Source: Pedobacter mucosus
GTDB lineage: Bacteria; Bacteroidota; Bacteroidia; Sphingobacteriales; Sphingobacteriaceae
DNA length: 64,000 nt
Assembly: GCF_022200785.1 (NCBI RefSeq)
Contig: NZ_CP087585.1
Span: forward strand, 1,240,001-1,304,000
Direction of reading: 5' to 3'
Shown one piece after another: positions 47,009 through 55,984 of this stretch. Each line of letters begins with the position of its first letter. Position 1 is the first letter of the stretch. Both the position numbers and the translations under genes were made by a program. The notes below the pieces were generated by a model. The model saw nothing but the letters and a program-made list of their open reading frames with translations. It was not told the DNA's origin and searched no databases.

Positions 47009-48259
47009 ATGCTACGTACATTTTTATTTTTCCTCACTGTTCTATTATTTTCCTCGACAGTGTTTTCGCAACAATTAGCCTTCCCAGGCGCAGAAGGTTT
47101 TGGCCGTTTTGCAACTGGTGGACGTGGGGATTCGGTATATCGAGTGGTAAATCTCAATGATTTAGGTAAAGGATCTTTTCGCGATGCAGTAAGCAAACCG
47201 CATAGAACAATTGTTTTTGACGTTGCCGGGGTAATCAAAATTAAAGGAAAAATTACCGTTTCTTCTGATATTACTATTGCGGGTCAGACTGCTCCAGGTG
47301 AAGGGATAACCGTTTATGGAAATGGCATCTCTTTCAAAAGCAATACCATTGTTAGATACATGCGTTTTAGGGGAAGTATCGAAATGTCTAAAGGCTCCTG
47401 TACCGTTGTAGCAGATGATTTAAATAATATAATTTTCGACCATGTTTCCATAGAATGGGGCAGGTGGGATAATTTGCACATTAAAAAAAGTACTAATGTT
47501 ACCCTGCAATATTGTTTGATTGGAGAAAGTTTAGATCCGCAACGTTTTGGCGCTTTGCTTGAGGTACCGGAGTATGTAACTTTCCATCATTCTTTATTTA
47601 CAGGAAATCAGAGCCGTAATCCGAAAGCAAAAGCTAAGATAGAATTTATAAATAATGTGGTTTATAATTGGGGCAAAAGTGGTTTTGTTGGTGGTCACTC
47701 CAGCGCTCATCATTATCAGGATATTGTAGGAAATTATTTTATTTCTGGACCAAGTTCTACTGATAGCTTTCTAAGCATGTTTTCTGCAACGGATCATGTT
47801 TATCACCGGAATAATTATGTTGATTTAAATAAAGATGGTAAACTAAACGGTCGATTGGTAACTGATCAGGATATTATAAAAGAGAATGCAACGTTACTGA
47901 AAGAGCCTTCTTTATTATCAAAAAGTAGCGTTAAAATTAGCCCAGCGGATTTGGCTGTTAAAGTGGTTTTGGCAGAAGCCGGTTCTTCCTTAAAGCGTGA
48001 TGAAGTGGATAAACGCATTATCGGCTACCTTAAAAGTTTAGGAAAAAAGGGTCAAATATTTAAAACGGAGGCCGAAGCTGGTGGACAGCCAATCGTTAAA
48101 GAGCTTTCTTCCATTATCAAAGATACCGATGGAGATGGAATTCCAGATAATTGGGAGAATAAGAATAAGCTGGATGCTAAAAATGCAGTTGATGCTCAAA
48201 AATTAAATACCAATGGATATACAAATTTTGAACAATATTTAAACAGTCTAGCGAAATGA
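47009..48259 (+). CDS. Secreted pectate lyase, polysaccharide lyase family 1
   Basis: A 416-residue beta-helix lyase with signal peptide MLRTFLFFLTVLLFSSTVFS. Family landmarks: LAFPGAEGFGRFATGGRGD at the N-terminus, GKGSFRDAV, FDVAGVI, ADDLNNIIFDHVSIEWG, and HHSLFTGNQSRNPKAKAKIEF around the catalytic arginine and calcium-binding region. It cleaves polygalacturonan by beta-elimination, releasing unsaturated oligosaccharides. The C-terminus carries a calcium-loop-like DTDGDGIPDNWE that often ends Bacteroidota lyases. The next gene starts within the stop codon (ATGA), so translation is coupled. Confidence 0.92.
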   Translation: MLRTFLFFLTVLLFSSTVFSQQLAFPGAEGFGRFATGGRGDSVYRVVNLNDLGKGSFRDAVSKPHRTIVFDVAGVIKIKGKITVSSDITIAGQTAPGEGITVYGNGISFKSNTIVRYMRFRGSIEMSKGSCTVVADDLNNIIFDHVSIEWGRWDNLHIKKSTNVTLQYCLIGESLDPQRFGALLEVPEYVTFHHSLFTGNQSRNPKAKAKIEFINNVVYNWGKSGFVGGHSSAHHYQDIVGNYFISGPSSTDSFLSMFSATDHVYHRNNYVDLNKDGKLNGRLVTDQDIIKENATLLKEPSLLSKSSVKISPADLAVKVVLAEAGSSLKRDEVDKRIIGYLKSLGKKGQIFKTEAEAGGQPIVKELSSIIKDTDGDGIPDNWENKNKLDAKNAVDAQKLNTNGYTNFEQYLNSLAK

Positions 48260-50403
48260 TTAAAATAACTTTAAACGCAAAGCAACTTGTATTTTGGCTG
48301 TGTTTAATCACGACCAATACAGTAACATTTGCGCAAATTAATCGCCAGGCATTAGTTACAAGGCACACTGTTCATGTGAGCAAGATCGATTCTTTGTCAT
48401 CACTTTCCGTTGGAAACGGAAGGTTCGCTTTTACTGTTGATGCTACAGGTTTACAATCCTTCCCTAATGAATACGCTAAAGGTGTGCCGCTTGGAACACA
48501 ATCAGAATGGGGTTGGGATTCTTACAAAAATGAAGGCAAATATAAAATTGAGGAAGCCTACAAATATTATGATCAATATGGGCGTAAAATTCCTTACGTT
48601 GTGCAGCTTAATGAACCACAAAGAGCTAAGGAAGCTACTAATTATTTCCGCCAAAGTGTACACAGGCTTCAATTGGGTAATATTGGATTAGATTTATCAA
48701 TGGCGAACGGTAAACTAGCTACCGCCTCAGACATTAAAAATATTAAGCAAGAACTAAATCCATGGACTGGCGAAATTAAAAGTAATTTCACTATTGAGGG
48801 CATTCCTGTTGAAGTATTAACCGTTTCACATCAGGATCAAGACATCATATCTACTAAAATAAAATCTGATTTAATTAAACTTGGCCGTTTAAAAGTTAGG
48901 TTGCGATTCCCTAATCCTACAGGTGATTGGGCCGATGTTGGTAATAATTGGGCTGATGAAGAACAACATCAATCGACAATTTTAACTAACCAATTAAACG
49001 CTGCAGTGATAAAGCATCAGCTTGATTCAGCATATTATTTCACTAATTTATCATGGAGCGGCAAAGCAAATTTACTGGAAAAACAGAAGCATTATTTTAC
49101 CATAACGCCCAATAAAGGATTAAATACTTTCGAGGTTAGCTGCTTATTTACTGATAAGCAAACTGCAATAAAACCACCATTATTTACTGCCGTACAAATA
49201 AATAGTTTAACAAAATGGAAAGCATTTTGGCAGAGTGGTGCTGCGGTAGATTTTATTGGAAGTAGTGATAAAAGGGCTTTTGAATTAGAAAGAAGGATTA
49301 TTTTATCTCAGTATTTAACCAAAATACAATGTGCTGGTAATTATCCACCTCAAGAAACAGGGTTAACTTATAACAGTTGGTTTGGTAAACCGCATTTGGA
49401 AATGCACTGGTGGCATGGTGTACATTTTGCCTTATGGGGCCGGCCAGAATTGTTAACCAGCAGTGTAGATTGGTACTTTAAAGTTAAGTCAAAAGCAGCT
49501 GCAATTGCTTCCGTTCAAGGTTTTGATGGGGTAAGGTGGCAGAAAATGACCGACAATAATGGAAATGAAAGTCCATCTTCAATAGGGGCAATGCTCATTT
49601 GGCAACAACCTCATATCATAACCTTTACTGAGCTCGAATATCGGGCAAATCCGAATAAACAAATTCTTGAAAAATATAAGGATTTAGTATTTTCTACTGC
49701 AGATTTCATGGCGTCTTTTGCACATTACGACTCTGTAAAAAAGCACTATATTTTAGGTCCAGGATTGATTCCTGCTCAAGAACGGTTTAAAGCTGAAGCT
49801 ACTTTTAATCCTACTTATGAGTTGGCGTATTGGGAGTGGGCATTGAAAACGGCACAGCAATGGAGGTTGCGTTTAGGTTTACCTCGCAATAAGAAGTGGG
49901 ATGATGTGGTAGCGAACTTATCTCCACTACCTGTTCAAAATGGCGTGTATTTAGCTACAGAAAGTGCTCCGGATTCTTATACAAATCCAGAGTTTAAAAC
50001 AGATCACCCTTCTGTGTTGGGCACTTTTGGTATGTTGCCAACAACAGATTTACTTGATAAAAGTGTGATGAAAAAGACATTTGATCTCGTGTGGAAAACT
50101 TGGAGTTGGGAAGATACCTGGGGATGGGATTTTCCGATGACGGCCATGTCTGCGGCTCGTTTAGGATTACCTGAAAAAGCCGTTGATGCTTTGTTAATGG
50201 ACATAAAAACCAATACTTACCTTATAAATGGTCATAATTATCAGGATGATCGTTTACGCATTTACTTGCCTGGAAACGGAGGTTTACTTACGGCGGTAGC
50301 TATGATGTGCGCCGGTTGGGATGGGAATACCATTCAGAACCCAGGCTTTCCAAAAGATGGAACATGGAAAGTTAAATGGGAAGGCTTTAAAAAAATGATG
50401 TAA
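48256..50403 (+). CDS. Secreted six-hairpin glycosidase-like protein
   Basis: A 715-residue exported protein (signal to about residue 26, TVTFAQ). The N-terminal beta-sandwich has LSVGNGRFAFTVDATGLQSFP and GVPLGTQSEWGWDSY; residues about 330-690 show the Trp-rich helical repeats of an (alpha/alpha)6 toroid related to GH65/GH95-type enzymes (GKPHLEMHWWHGVHFALWGRP, GVRWQKMTDNNGNESPSS, DTWGWDFPMTAMSAARLGLP). I do not recognise a named family. The position, coupled to a pectate lyase inside a pectin PUL, suggests action on a pectin side chain or a lyase product. A terminator follows the gene, closing the PUL. Confidence 0.78.
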   Translation: MIKITLNAKQLVFWLCLITTNTVTFAQINRQALVTRHTVHVSKIDSLSSLSVGNGRFAFTVDATGLQSFPNEYAKGVPLGTQSEWGWDSYKNEGKYKIEEAYKYYDQYGRKIPYVVQLNEPQRAKEATNYFRQSVHRLQLGNIGLDLSMANGKLATASDIKNIKQELNPWTGEIKSNFTIEGIPVEVLTVSHQDQDIISTKIKSDLIKLGRLKVRLRFPNPTGDWADVGNNWADEEQHQSTILTNQLNAAVIKHQLDSAYYFTNLSWSGKANLLEKQKHYFTITPNKGLNTFEVSCLFTDKQTAIKPPLFTAVQINSLTKWKAFWQSGAAVDFIGSSDKRAFELERRIILSQYLTKIQCAGNYPPQETGLTYNSWFGKPHLEMHWWHGVHFALWGRPELLTSSVDWYFKVKSKAAAIASVQGFDGVRWQKMTDNNGNESPSSIGAMLIWQQPHIITFTELEYRANPNKQILEKYKDLVFSTADFMASFAHYDSVKKHYILGPGLIPAQERFKAEATFNPTYELAYWEWALKTAQQWRLRLGLPRNKKWDDVVANLSPLPVQNGVYLATESAPDSYTNPEFKTDHPSVLGTFGMLPTTDLLDKSVMKKTFDLVWKTWSWEDTWGWDFPMTAMSAARLGLPEKAVDALLMDIKTNTYLINGHNYQDDRLRIYLPGNGGLLTAVAMMCAGWDGNTIQNPGFPKDGTWKVKWEGFKKMM

Positions 50404-50461
50404 CTTTTAAAGATACGCTTGAAGCGAAAGAATTTGTTATAAATATGCTCGGTTAATGTTG

Positions 50462-50488
50462 AGGTCCCAATCTTTTTGGGACCTTTTT
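50462..50488 (+). terminator. Rho-independent terminator at the end of the PUL
   Basis: A perfect 9-bp GC-rich stem AGGTCCCAA / TTGGGACCT (50462-50470, 50476-50484) with a TCTTT loop, running into a T-run (50484-50488). It ends the + strand PUL transcript just before the convergent ctlX gene. Confidence 0.9.
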
Positions 50489-51400
50489 CTATTTTACTGG
50501 TAAATGAATTTCGGCTAACATACACCTTGCACTGCCACCACCATTTTTTTCAATGGTATAAAGTGGTGCATAAATAATTCTGCAATACTTTTCTAGCTTA
50601 GTTATTTGGTCTTTATTAAGAGAAAGATAAGCTTGTTCTGACATTACCAACAGGTTTTCTTCATTCTGATTGATAATTTGTAACATATTGCCCGCAAACC
50701 GATTCATTTGCTCTAAGCTTATGTTAATAATTTCTTTTCCACTTTCAATAATTTTAAGACTTATTTTTTTCTTTTCCTTTAAATTGGGTATAGCATCTAA
50801 ACAAATAACAGCAAACTTATCGCCGATGCACATCATCACATTGGTGTGGTAAATTGGAAAATTAGTTCCGTCGACCGCTTGAAAAGTAACTGGCTCATAG
50901 CCTGATAGCATGCAGAAATTGTTCAAAACATCTTCATCCGTACGAACACTTAAACAAGCATACGCTATTTTATTTGCCCGATCTAAAACCATACTTCCGG
51001 TGCCTTCCAAAAAAGCATATTGTTGTTCGAAAAAGCTTAAATCTGTGATGTGATTAACTTCAAACTGAATTTTAAGCATTTCCAATATGTCATTTCTGCG
51101 CTCTCTTCTCCGGTTTTCAGAAAACATCGGATATAAATAAACTGATCCATCATCATGAAAAGAGACCCAGTTATTTGGGAAAATCGAATCCGGGGTTTCA
51201 GATTCAAGTATATCATTAAATACAATAACACTTACTTCGTTTTTTCTTAATAATGCTACGAAACCATCAAATTCTTGAAGCGCTAATGCTTGTACATTGC
51301 GCTCTGTAGAGGCAACTTGAAAATTGTTATTCGCTGCAGTTTGCTCATTGAATTTAAAATCAACTGGACGAATCATTAAAATATGGTTGGTGGTTTGCAT
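50489..51400 (-). CDS. ctlX: Citrulline utilisation hydrolase CtlX (amidinotransferase superfamily)
   Basis: A 303-residue guanidino-group-modifying enzyme. It opens IRPVDFKFNEQTAANNNFQ and then NVQALALQEFDGFVALL, as in CtlX. Catalytic features: Glu in FLEGTGSMVLDR, His in YHTNVMMCIGDKFAV, and Cys in GGGSARCMLAEIHLP at the C-terminus. Members are proposed to act on citrulline or ureido/guanidino compounds in arginine metabolism; the exact reaction is not settled by sequence. It is upstream, on the same strand as, and 238 bp from the arginine deiminase family gene, with an inverted repeat between them. Cytoplasmic; normal length. Confidence 0.88.
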   Translation of the reverse strand: MQTTNHILMIRPVDFKFNEQTAANNNFQVASTERNVQALALQEFDGFVALLRKNEVSVIVFNDILESETPDSIFPNNWVSFHDDGSVYLYPMFSENRRRERRNDILEMLKIQFEVNHITDLSFFEQQYAFLEGTGSMVLDRANKIAYACLSVRTDEDVLNNFCMLSGYEPVTFQAVDGTNFPIYHTNVMMCIGDKFAVICLDAIPNLKEKKKISLKIIESGKEIINISLEQMNRFAGNMLQIINQNEENLLVMSEQAYLSLNKDQITKLEKYCRIIYAPLYTIEKNGGGSARCMLAEIHLPVK

Positions 51401-51419
51401 TTTTTAAAGGTTGAAAGTT

Positions 51420-51625
51420 GTAGGTTTTAAGTTATAGGTCTGGTTGTTTTAACCTGATTAGTGTTTAATAAAACATAATTTTTTCTGATCGCAAAAAAAG
51501 CACAAAAGCAATAAGCTTGATGATAAGCTTCAAATTGTATTCTATGGTTTGATAGATTATAGGTTTAAGTTATTCTTGCCTCTTGATTTTTTCATAACAC
51601 ACAAACTTATAACTTAAAACTCATA
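51420..51625. repeat. Inverted repeat between ctlX and the arginine deiminase gene
   Basis: GTAGGTTTTAAGTTATAGGT (51420-51439) recurs, inverted and slightly changed, at 51605-51625 (ACTTATAACTTAAAACTCAT). A third direct near-copy AGGTTTAAGTTATT lies at 51561-51574, and a small AAGCTT-GATGAT-AAGCTT palindrome in the middle. The 51401-51638 interval holds no gene. Confidence 0.6.
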
Positions 51626-51638
51626 AGGTATAACTCCC

Positions 51639-53084
51639 TTACAAATCGTCTCTAAATATAGGCAAACTCATACAATGAAATCCACCACGTGCACGAGATA
51701 GCTCAGCTGAAGGCATTAAAATTAAGGTATCTGTCATGGTTTCTGCATCAGCCTTACCGCTTTCTAAATCTTGAATTAAATCCTTAACATCAACCACACT
51801 AAATCCTGCGGCCTTAAAAGCTTCGACTGTTTTATCATTACGATCGTATCCTAAAACAACACCTTCTTTTATGGCCAAAAGGTTGCAAGAGTCAGTCCAT
51901 TGCTCTCTAGAATCATATGGAAAAATATTATTTCCACTATAAATAATTTTGGTTGGCTCGGCGCTATTTAAGTCGTTCTGACTAATGTCATCCAATAAAG
52001 CTTCTACATGTTCAAAATGTTTCGGTTCACTTGGATTAGCTTTGGTAAATTGAATTGCCGTCGTTGCTTCTGACTTTTCAGGTTCCTTTAAAAAGTTGAT
52101 CGGCTCGTAAGGATTGTATTTTGGCGAATGCGCTATAGAATTTAAAATTACCCAGGTATTGCGTTTAACCTGCGTAAAAACGGTATCCAAATGCATATAA
52201 TCTCTTTTACTTGGAATTTTAACTACCGTCACTTTTTCAACTACATTATTTTCAAATAATAATTTAATAGCTTCATTAGCGCCATGTTCTGAGGTGCGCT
52301 CGCTACAACCAATTAATACATGGTTCGGACTAACCATCATCACATCGCCACCTTCCAAAGTTGTGCTAAAAGCAGGCTCGTCTCCCGGGCGTAAAAAGTG
52401 CATGGTAACATCAGGAATTTCCAATATGTTATCTCTATATGCCTCAAAAACAGGGTGATTGAAAAAGATGTAGCGCATTAAAAGCGTTTCGCGAACACGT
52501 GCTTTTTTTGCAGGTTTATTTAAAAGTATGTGGTTATTAATGGTTGTTCCAACATCTCTGGTGAAGATAAGATTTGGAATTGGTGCAAAAATCATGGTAT
52601 CATTGGCCAGTGTTCCGGAGATAAAAATCTCTGCTAACTGCTTTGGATCAGTATTCGTAAGTTCAATTTGAACCTTATAAGTACATCCTTCTATCGCACA
52701 AACCGCGGCAACTAATTTCTTCCTAATGGATTCATTCTCCAACATCTCACTCAGCAGATTTTGAATCTCTATTACGGCAGTCGAATTATGAAAATCAGGA
52801 TGATTTGGTTTATAAAAATTACGATTATCTTTCTCTGAATCTATGTTAGCAAGCTTTCCTTTAATCTTTTCGGGATCAAGAAAATACATCAATAATTTAA
52901 TGTAATAATCATATTCGCCTTTGCGGATGGTATCTAAATGAACAATATCTTCAAAAAGCCAATCCTGCGCTTTTGAAGGAACAACCTTGCCCAAACCACT
53001 ATCAGGACTATGAATTAACAACTTCCGCAATCTGCCGATTTCAGATTTTACGCTCACTTTTAAGGTTTGATCCTGCTCGCTCAT
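51639..53084 (-). CDS. Arginine deiminase family protein
   Basis: A 481-residue member of the guanidino-modifying superfamily, longer than classic arginine deiminases of about 410. Catalytic landmarks are intact: EGGDVMMVSPNHVLIGCSERTS, the His in DYMHLDTVFTQ, and the nucleophilic Cys near the C-terminus in RARGGFHCMSLPI. It would hydrolyse arginine to citrulline and ammonia, or a related reaction, in the cytoplasm. The N-terminus begins with the recognisable VKSEIGRLRKLLIHSPDSGL. The ATG at 53082-53084 is preferred to an ATG 60 bases upstream, which adds a stretch with no family match. CtlX lies downstream on the same strand. Confidence 0.87.
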   Translation of the reverse strand: MSEQDQTLKVSVKSEIGRLRKLLIHSPDSGLGKVVPSKAQDWLFEDIVHLDTIRKGEYDYYIKLLMYFLDPEKIKGKLANIDSEKDNRNFYKPNHPDFHNSTAVIEIQNLLSEMLENESIRKKLVAAVCAIEGCTYKVQIELTNTDPKQLAEIFISGTLANDTMIFAPIPNLIFTRDVGTTINNHILLNKPAKKARVRETLLMRYIFFNHPVFEAYRDNILEIPDVTMHFLRPGDEPAFSTTLEGGDVMMVSPNHVLIGCSERTSEHGANEAIKLLFENNVVEKVTVVKIPSKRDYMHLDTVFTQVKRNTWVILNSIAHSPKYNPYEPINFLKEPEKSEATTAIQFTKANPSEPKHFEHVEALLDDISQNDLNSAEPTKIIYSGNNIFPYDSREQWTDSCNLLAIKEGVVLGYDRNDKTVEAFKAAGFSVVDVKDLIQDLESGKADAETMTDTLILMPSAELSRARGGFHCMSLPIFRDDL

Positions 53085-53277
53085 AAATAAATTAGTTAGT
53101 ACAAAGCTATTAGAATTTAGTGTAGAATCAAGTATGAGTATCAAGTATCAAGACTGGGTTTTAATAAGAAAAATTTAGATATGAGAATTGGAGATAATAG
53201 AATTTGAGATGGACCTGAACGGAAAAGTTTGTTTATTGCACCAAACTTCATTTTTAAACCTCATTGTAGCAAAAGCT

Positions 53278-53310
53278 CCCGATTCTCGATTTTTTATCGA
53301 AATAATCGGG
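53278..53310. repeat. Long interrupted hairpin upstream of argS
   Basis: CCCGATT (53278-53284) pairs with AATCGGG (53304-53310) and, inside, TCGAT (53286-53290) pairs with ATCGA (53296-53300) around a TTTTT loop. No T-run follows on either strand, so it is not an obvious terminator. It resembles the CCCGAT/ATCGGG hairpins in the tandem repeats near 59450. Nothing else is seen in 53145-53401. Confidence 0.5.
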
Positions 53311-53401
53311 ACTACAGCGAAATGGAGGGCTTACTAAGTCATAAGCACTACAGCATCTTTCCAAATTCTTTTTATCAATAGTTATCCTTTCCGGTTTTGC
53401 C

Positions 53402-53432
53402 TTTTGGCTTTCAGCTTTAATCACTATTTTTG
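53402..53432 (+). promoter_or_regulatory. Candidate promoter of argS
   Basis: TTTTG (53402-53406), 18-bp spacer, and TATTTTTG (53425-53432), a full match to TAnnTTTG. The box ends only four bases before the argS ATG, so the transcript would have almost no leader. Confidence 0.55.
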
Positions 53433-53436
53433 AACC

Positions 53437-55209
53437 ATGAATTTTATTATTGCCGAAACACAGAAAGCCATTCTCGAACTATATAAAGAGGAAGTTGCAG
53501 AAGGTGTTATTAATCTCCAAGAAACCCGTAAAGAATTTGAAGGTCAGGTAACAATTGTTGTTTTTCCGGTTACAAAACTATCGAAAAAATCTCCCGAACA
53601 AACTGCCAATGAAATTGGCGAATATTTAGTGCAAAATGTAACAGATGTTACCAAGTTCAATGTTGTTAAAGGTTTTTTAAATTTAAGTATAGCCGAAAGT
53701 TATTTTCTTAATCAGTTCAATAATGAAATTTTAGCGGATGATTTCGGTGTTTTTCCAGCAAATGGAAAAAAGGTAATGGTAGAATATTCTTCTCCGAATA
53801 CCAATAAACCACTTCATTTAGGCCATGTTCGTAATAATTTATTAGGCTATTCAGTTTCAGAATTACTTAAAGCTTACGGTTACGACGTTGTGAAGGTCAA
53901 TTTAGTAAACGATCGCGGTATTCATATTTGCAAATCGATGTTGGCATGGCAAAAATGGGGTAACGGAGAAACACCAGAAAGTACTGGTTTAAAAGGTGAT
54001 CATTTAGTTGGAAAATACTATGTCATTTTTGATAAAGAATATAAAAAAGAGATTGAAGTATTAAAAGCAGACGGACAAACCGAAGAGGAAGCCAAGAAAA
54101 ATGCACCATTAATTAAGGATGCGCAAATTATGCTTCAACAATGGGAGGCCGGTGACATGGCCGTTGTTTCACTTTGGAAAACCATGAATGAGTGGGTTTA
54201 CGCAGGTTTTAACGTTACTTATAAAAACCTGGGGGTTGATTTTGATAAATTTTATTATGAAAGCAATACCTACTTATTAGGAAAAGGAACAGTTGAAGAA
54301 GGTTTGGCAAAAGGCGTTTTCTTTAAAAAAGAAGATGGTTCTGTCTGGATTGATCTAACCGCTGATGGCTTAGATCAAAAATTGGTTTTACGTGCTGATG
54401 GAACTTCTGTTTACATTACTCAGGATTTAGGGACTGCAGAAATGAAATATGATGATTTTAACATGGACGAATCAATTTATGTGGTTGGGAACGAGCAGGA
54501 TTATCATTTTAAAGTGCTGTTTTTAATTTTAGAAAAGTTAGGTAAAACATGGGCTAAAGGCTTACATCACCTTTCTTATGGTATGGTTGATTTACCAAAC
54601 GGTAAAATGAAAAGTCGTGAAGGTACTGTTGTTGATGCTGATGAATTGATCGAAAGCATGGTAACCACCGCCCGAGAGAAAACAGAAGAACTTGGGAAAA
54701 CTAACGACTTTTCTGAAGAGGAAAAAGAATTGCTTTATAAAAATATAGGTTTGGGTGCTTTAAAATATTTTCTCTTGAAGGTTGAACCTAAAAAGCGTTT
54801 ATTGTTCAATCCAGCTGAGAGCATTGATTTCCAAGGAAATACTGGACCGTTTATTCAATACACTTATGCAAGGATCAAATCGCTGTTAAGCAAAGCTGAT
54901 TATAAATTTGCAATTAACGATGCTCAGTTTTCTGGAATATCTGAAGTTGAGCTTGAAATGATCTTATTATTGGCGAAATATCCATCTGAAATTGAAGTTG
55001 CAGCGAATGCTTATAGTCCGGCAAGTTTGGCAAATTATTTATATGAGCTGGCTAAAGTATTTAATAAGTTTTATCATGAAGTGCCACCAATTGTTAAAAC
55101 AGAAGAGGGGCAGGAGAAACAATTTCGTTTAAATTTATGTAAAAAAACAGCCGATATTATTCACACGGGAATGCTGATATTGGGGATAACATCTCCTGAA
55201 AGGATGTAA
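53437..55209 (+). CDS. argS: Arginyl-tRNA synthetase
   Basis: A 590-residue class I aminoacyl-tRNA synthetase that charges tRNA-Arg. The N-terminal additional domain is followed by SSPNTNKPLHLGHVRNNLLG, where the HIGH motif reads H127-L-G-H130. The KMSKS-like motif is K390-M-K-S-R in KMKSREGT, a form common in ArgRS. The anticodon-binding helical domain at the end includes TGPFIQYTYARIKSLL and YLYELAKVFNKFYHEVP, with the terminal M. Length is typical. The permease gene (broken) follows 7 bp later. Confidence 0.98.
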   Translation: MNFIIAETQKAILELYKEEVAEGVINLQETRKEFEGQVTIVVFPVTKLSKKSPEQTANEIGEYLVQNVTDVTKFNVVKGFLNLSIAESYFLNQFNNEILADDFGVFPANGKKVMVEYSSPNTNKPLHLGHVRNNLLGYSVSELLKAYGYDVVKVNLVNDRGIHICKSMLAWQKWGNGETPESTGLKGDHLVGKYYVIFDKEYKKEIEVLKADGQTEEEAKKNAPLIKDAQIMLQQWEAGDMAVVSLWKTMNEWVYAGFNVTYKNLGVDFDKFYYESNTYLLGKGTVEEGLAKGVFFKKEDGSVWIDLTADGLDQKLVLRADGTSVYITQDLGTAEMKYDDFNMDESIYVVGNEQDYHFKVLFLILEKLGKTWAKGLHHLSYGMVDLPNGKMKSREGTVVDADELIESMVTTAREKTEELGKTNDFSEEEKELLYKNIGLGALKYFLLKVEPKKRLLFNPAESIDFQGNTGPFIQYTYARIKSLLSKADYKFAINDAQFSGISEVELEMILLLAKYPSEIEVAANAYSPASLANYLYELAKVFNKFYHEVPPIVKTEEGQEKQFRLNLCKKTADIIHTGMLILGITSPERM

Positions 55210-55216
55210 TTTCCAA

Positions 55217-55979
55217 ATGGTAAATGAACTCATTTTATTATGTCTGGTTGCATTTGCCGCTGGATTTATTGATGCCATTGTTGGTGGCGGAGGTTTACTG
55301 CAAACCCCTGCCACCTTATTAATTCTCCCTCATTTCCCGGTGGCAACACTTTTAGGTACCACTAAAATTCCTTCTATTGCTGGAACAACTTTAGCCGCTT
55401 TTAGGTATTCTAAAAAAGTAAAATTTAATGTAAAAGTACTTTCAGCTTGCGTAGTCACTGCTTTTTTTGCGGCTTTACTTGGCGCTTTTTTGGTAACCAG
55501 AATTGATAATGCGGTTATCAAACCTGTTATTTTAGTGGTTCTTATTCTGGTGGCTATCTACACATACTTTAATAAGCAGTTTGGCATTCATCAAGAAAAA
55601 ACGCACTCCGTAAAAAAGCAGGTTTTGATGGCTGGAATTTTCGGCTTGTTAATTGGCTTTTATGATGGATTAATTGGTCCGGGGACGGGCTCATTTAATT
55701 TTAGTTTTCATTGCCGTTTTAGGATTTGATTTTATTGGCGCCAGTGCCCATGCAAAAATTGTAAATATCGCTACCAATTTAGCCGCAATTATCTACTTCA
55801 GTTCTACTGGCCATATTCTTTTTCAATATGCAATTCCAATGGCAATTTTCAATGTTGGTGGTGCTTATTTCGGAACAAAACTCGCCTTGCTTAAGGGAAA
55901 TAAATTTGTTCGGGTATTCTTTTTAATTGTTGTTTTCGGAACAATTTTAAGATTTGCCTATGATATTATATTCAAATAA
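55217..55979 (+). pseudogene. Sulfite/anion exporter TauE/SafE family permease, frameshifted
   Basis: Two overlapping frames together encode one permease. The first (55217-55729) reads FAAGFIDAIVGGGGLLQTPA to GLLIGFYDGLIGPGTGS and then nonsense; the second (to 55979) continues with LILVFIAVLGFDFIGASAHAK and ends RFAYDIIFK. Family members run IGPGTGSFLI-F uninterrupted, so the break is at TCATTTAATTTTAG (about 55691-55704). Loss of two Ts from a T-run would explain it (TCATTTTTAATT giving TCATTTAATT). The product would be an eight-TM inner-membrane carrier of organic or sulfur anions. It may be a true pseudogene, a phase-variable gene or a sequencing error. Confidence 0.8.
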
Positions 55980-55984
55980 ATATC

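Noticed and set aside
46948..47160. 70-codon + frame at the SusD/pectate lyase junction
   Set aside because: Out of frame with the lyase signal peptide and lies over it; a shadow frame.
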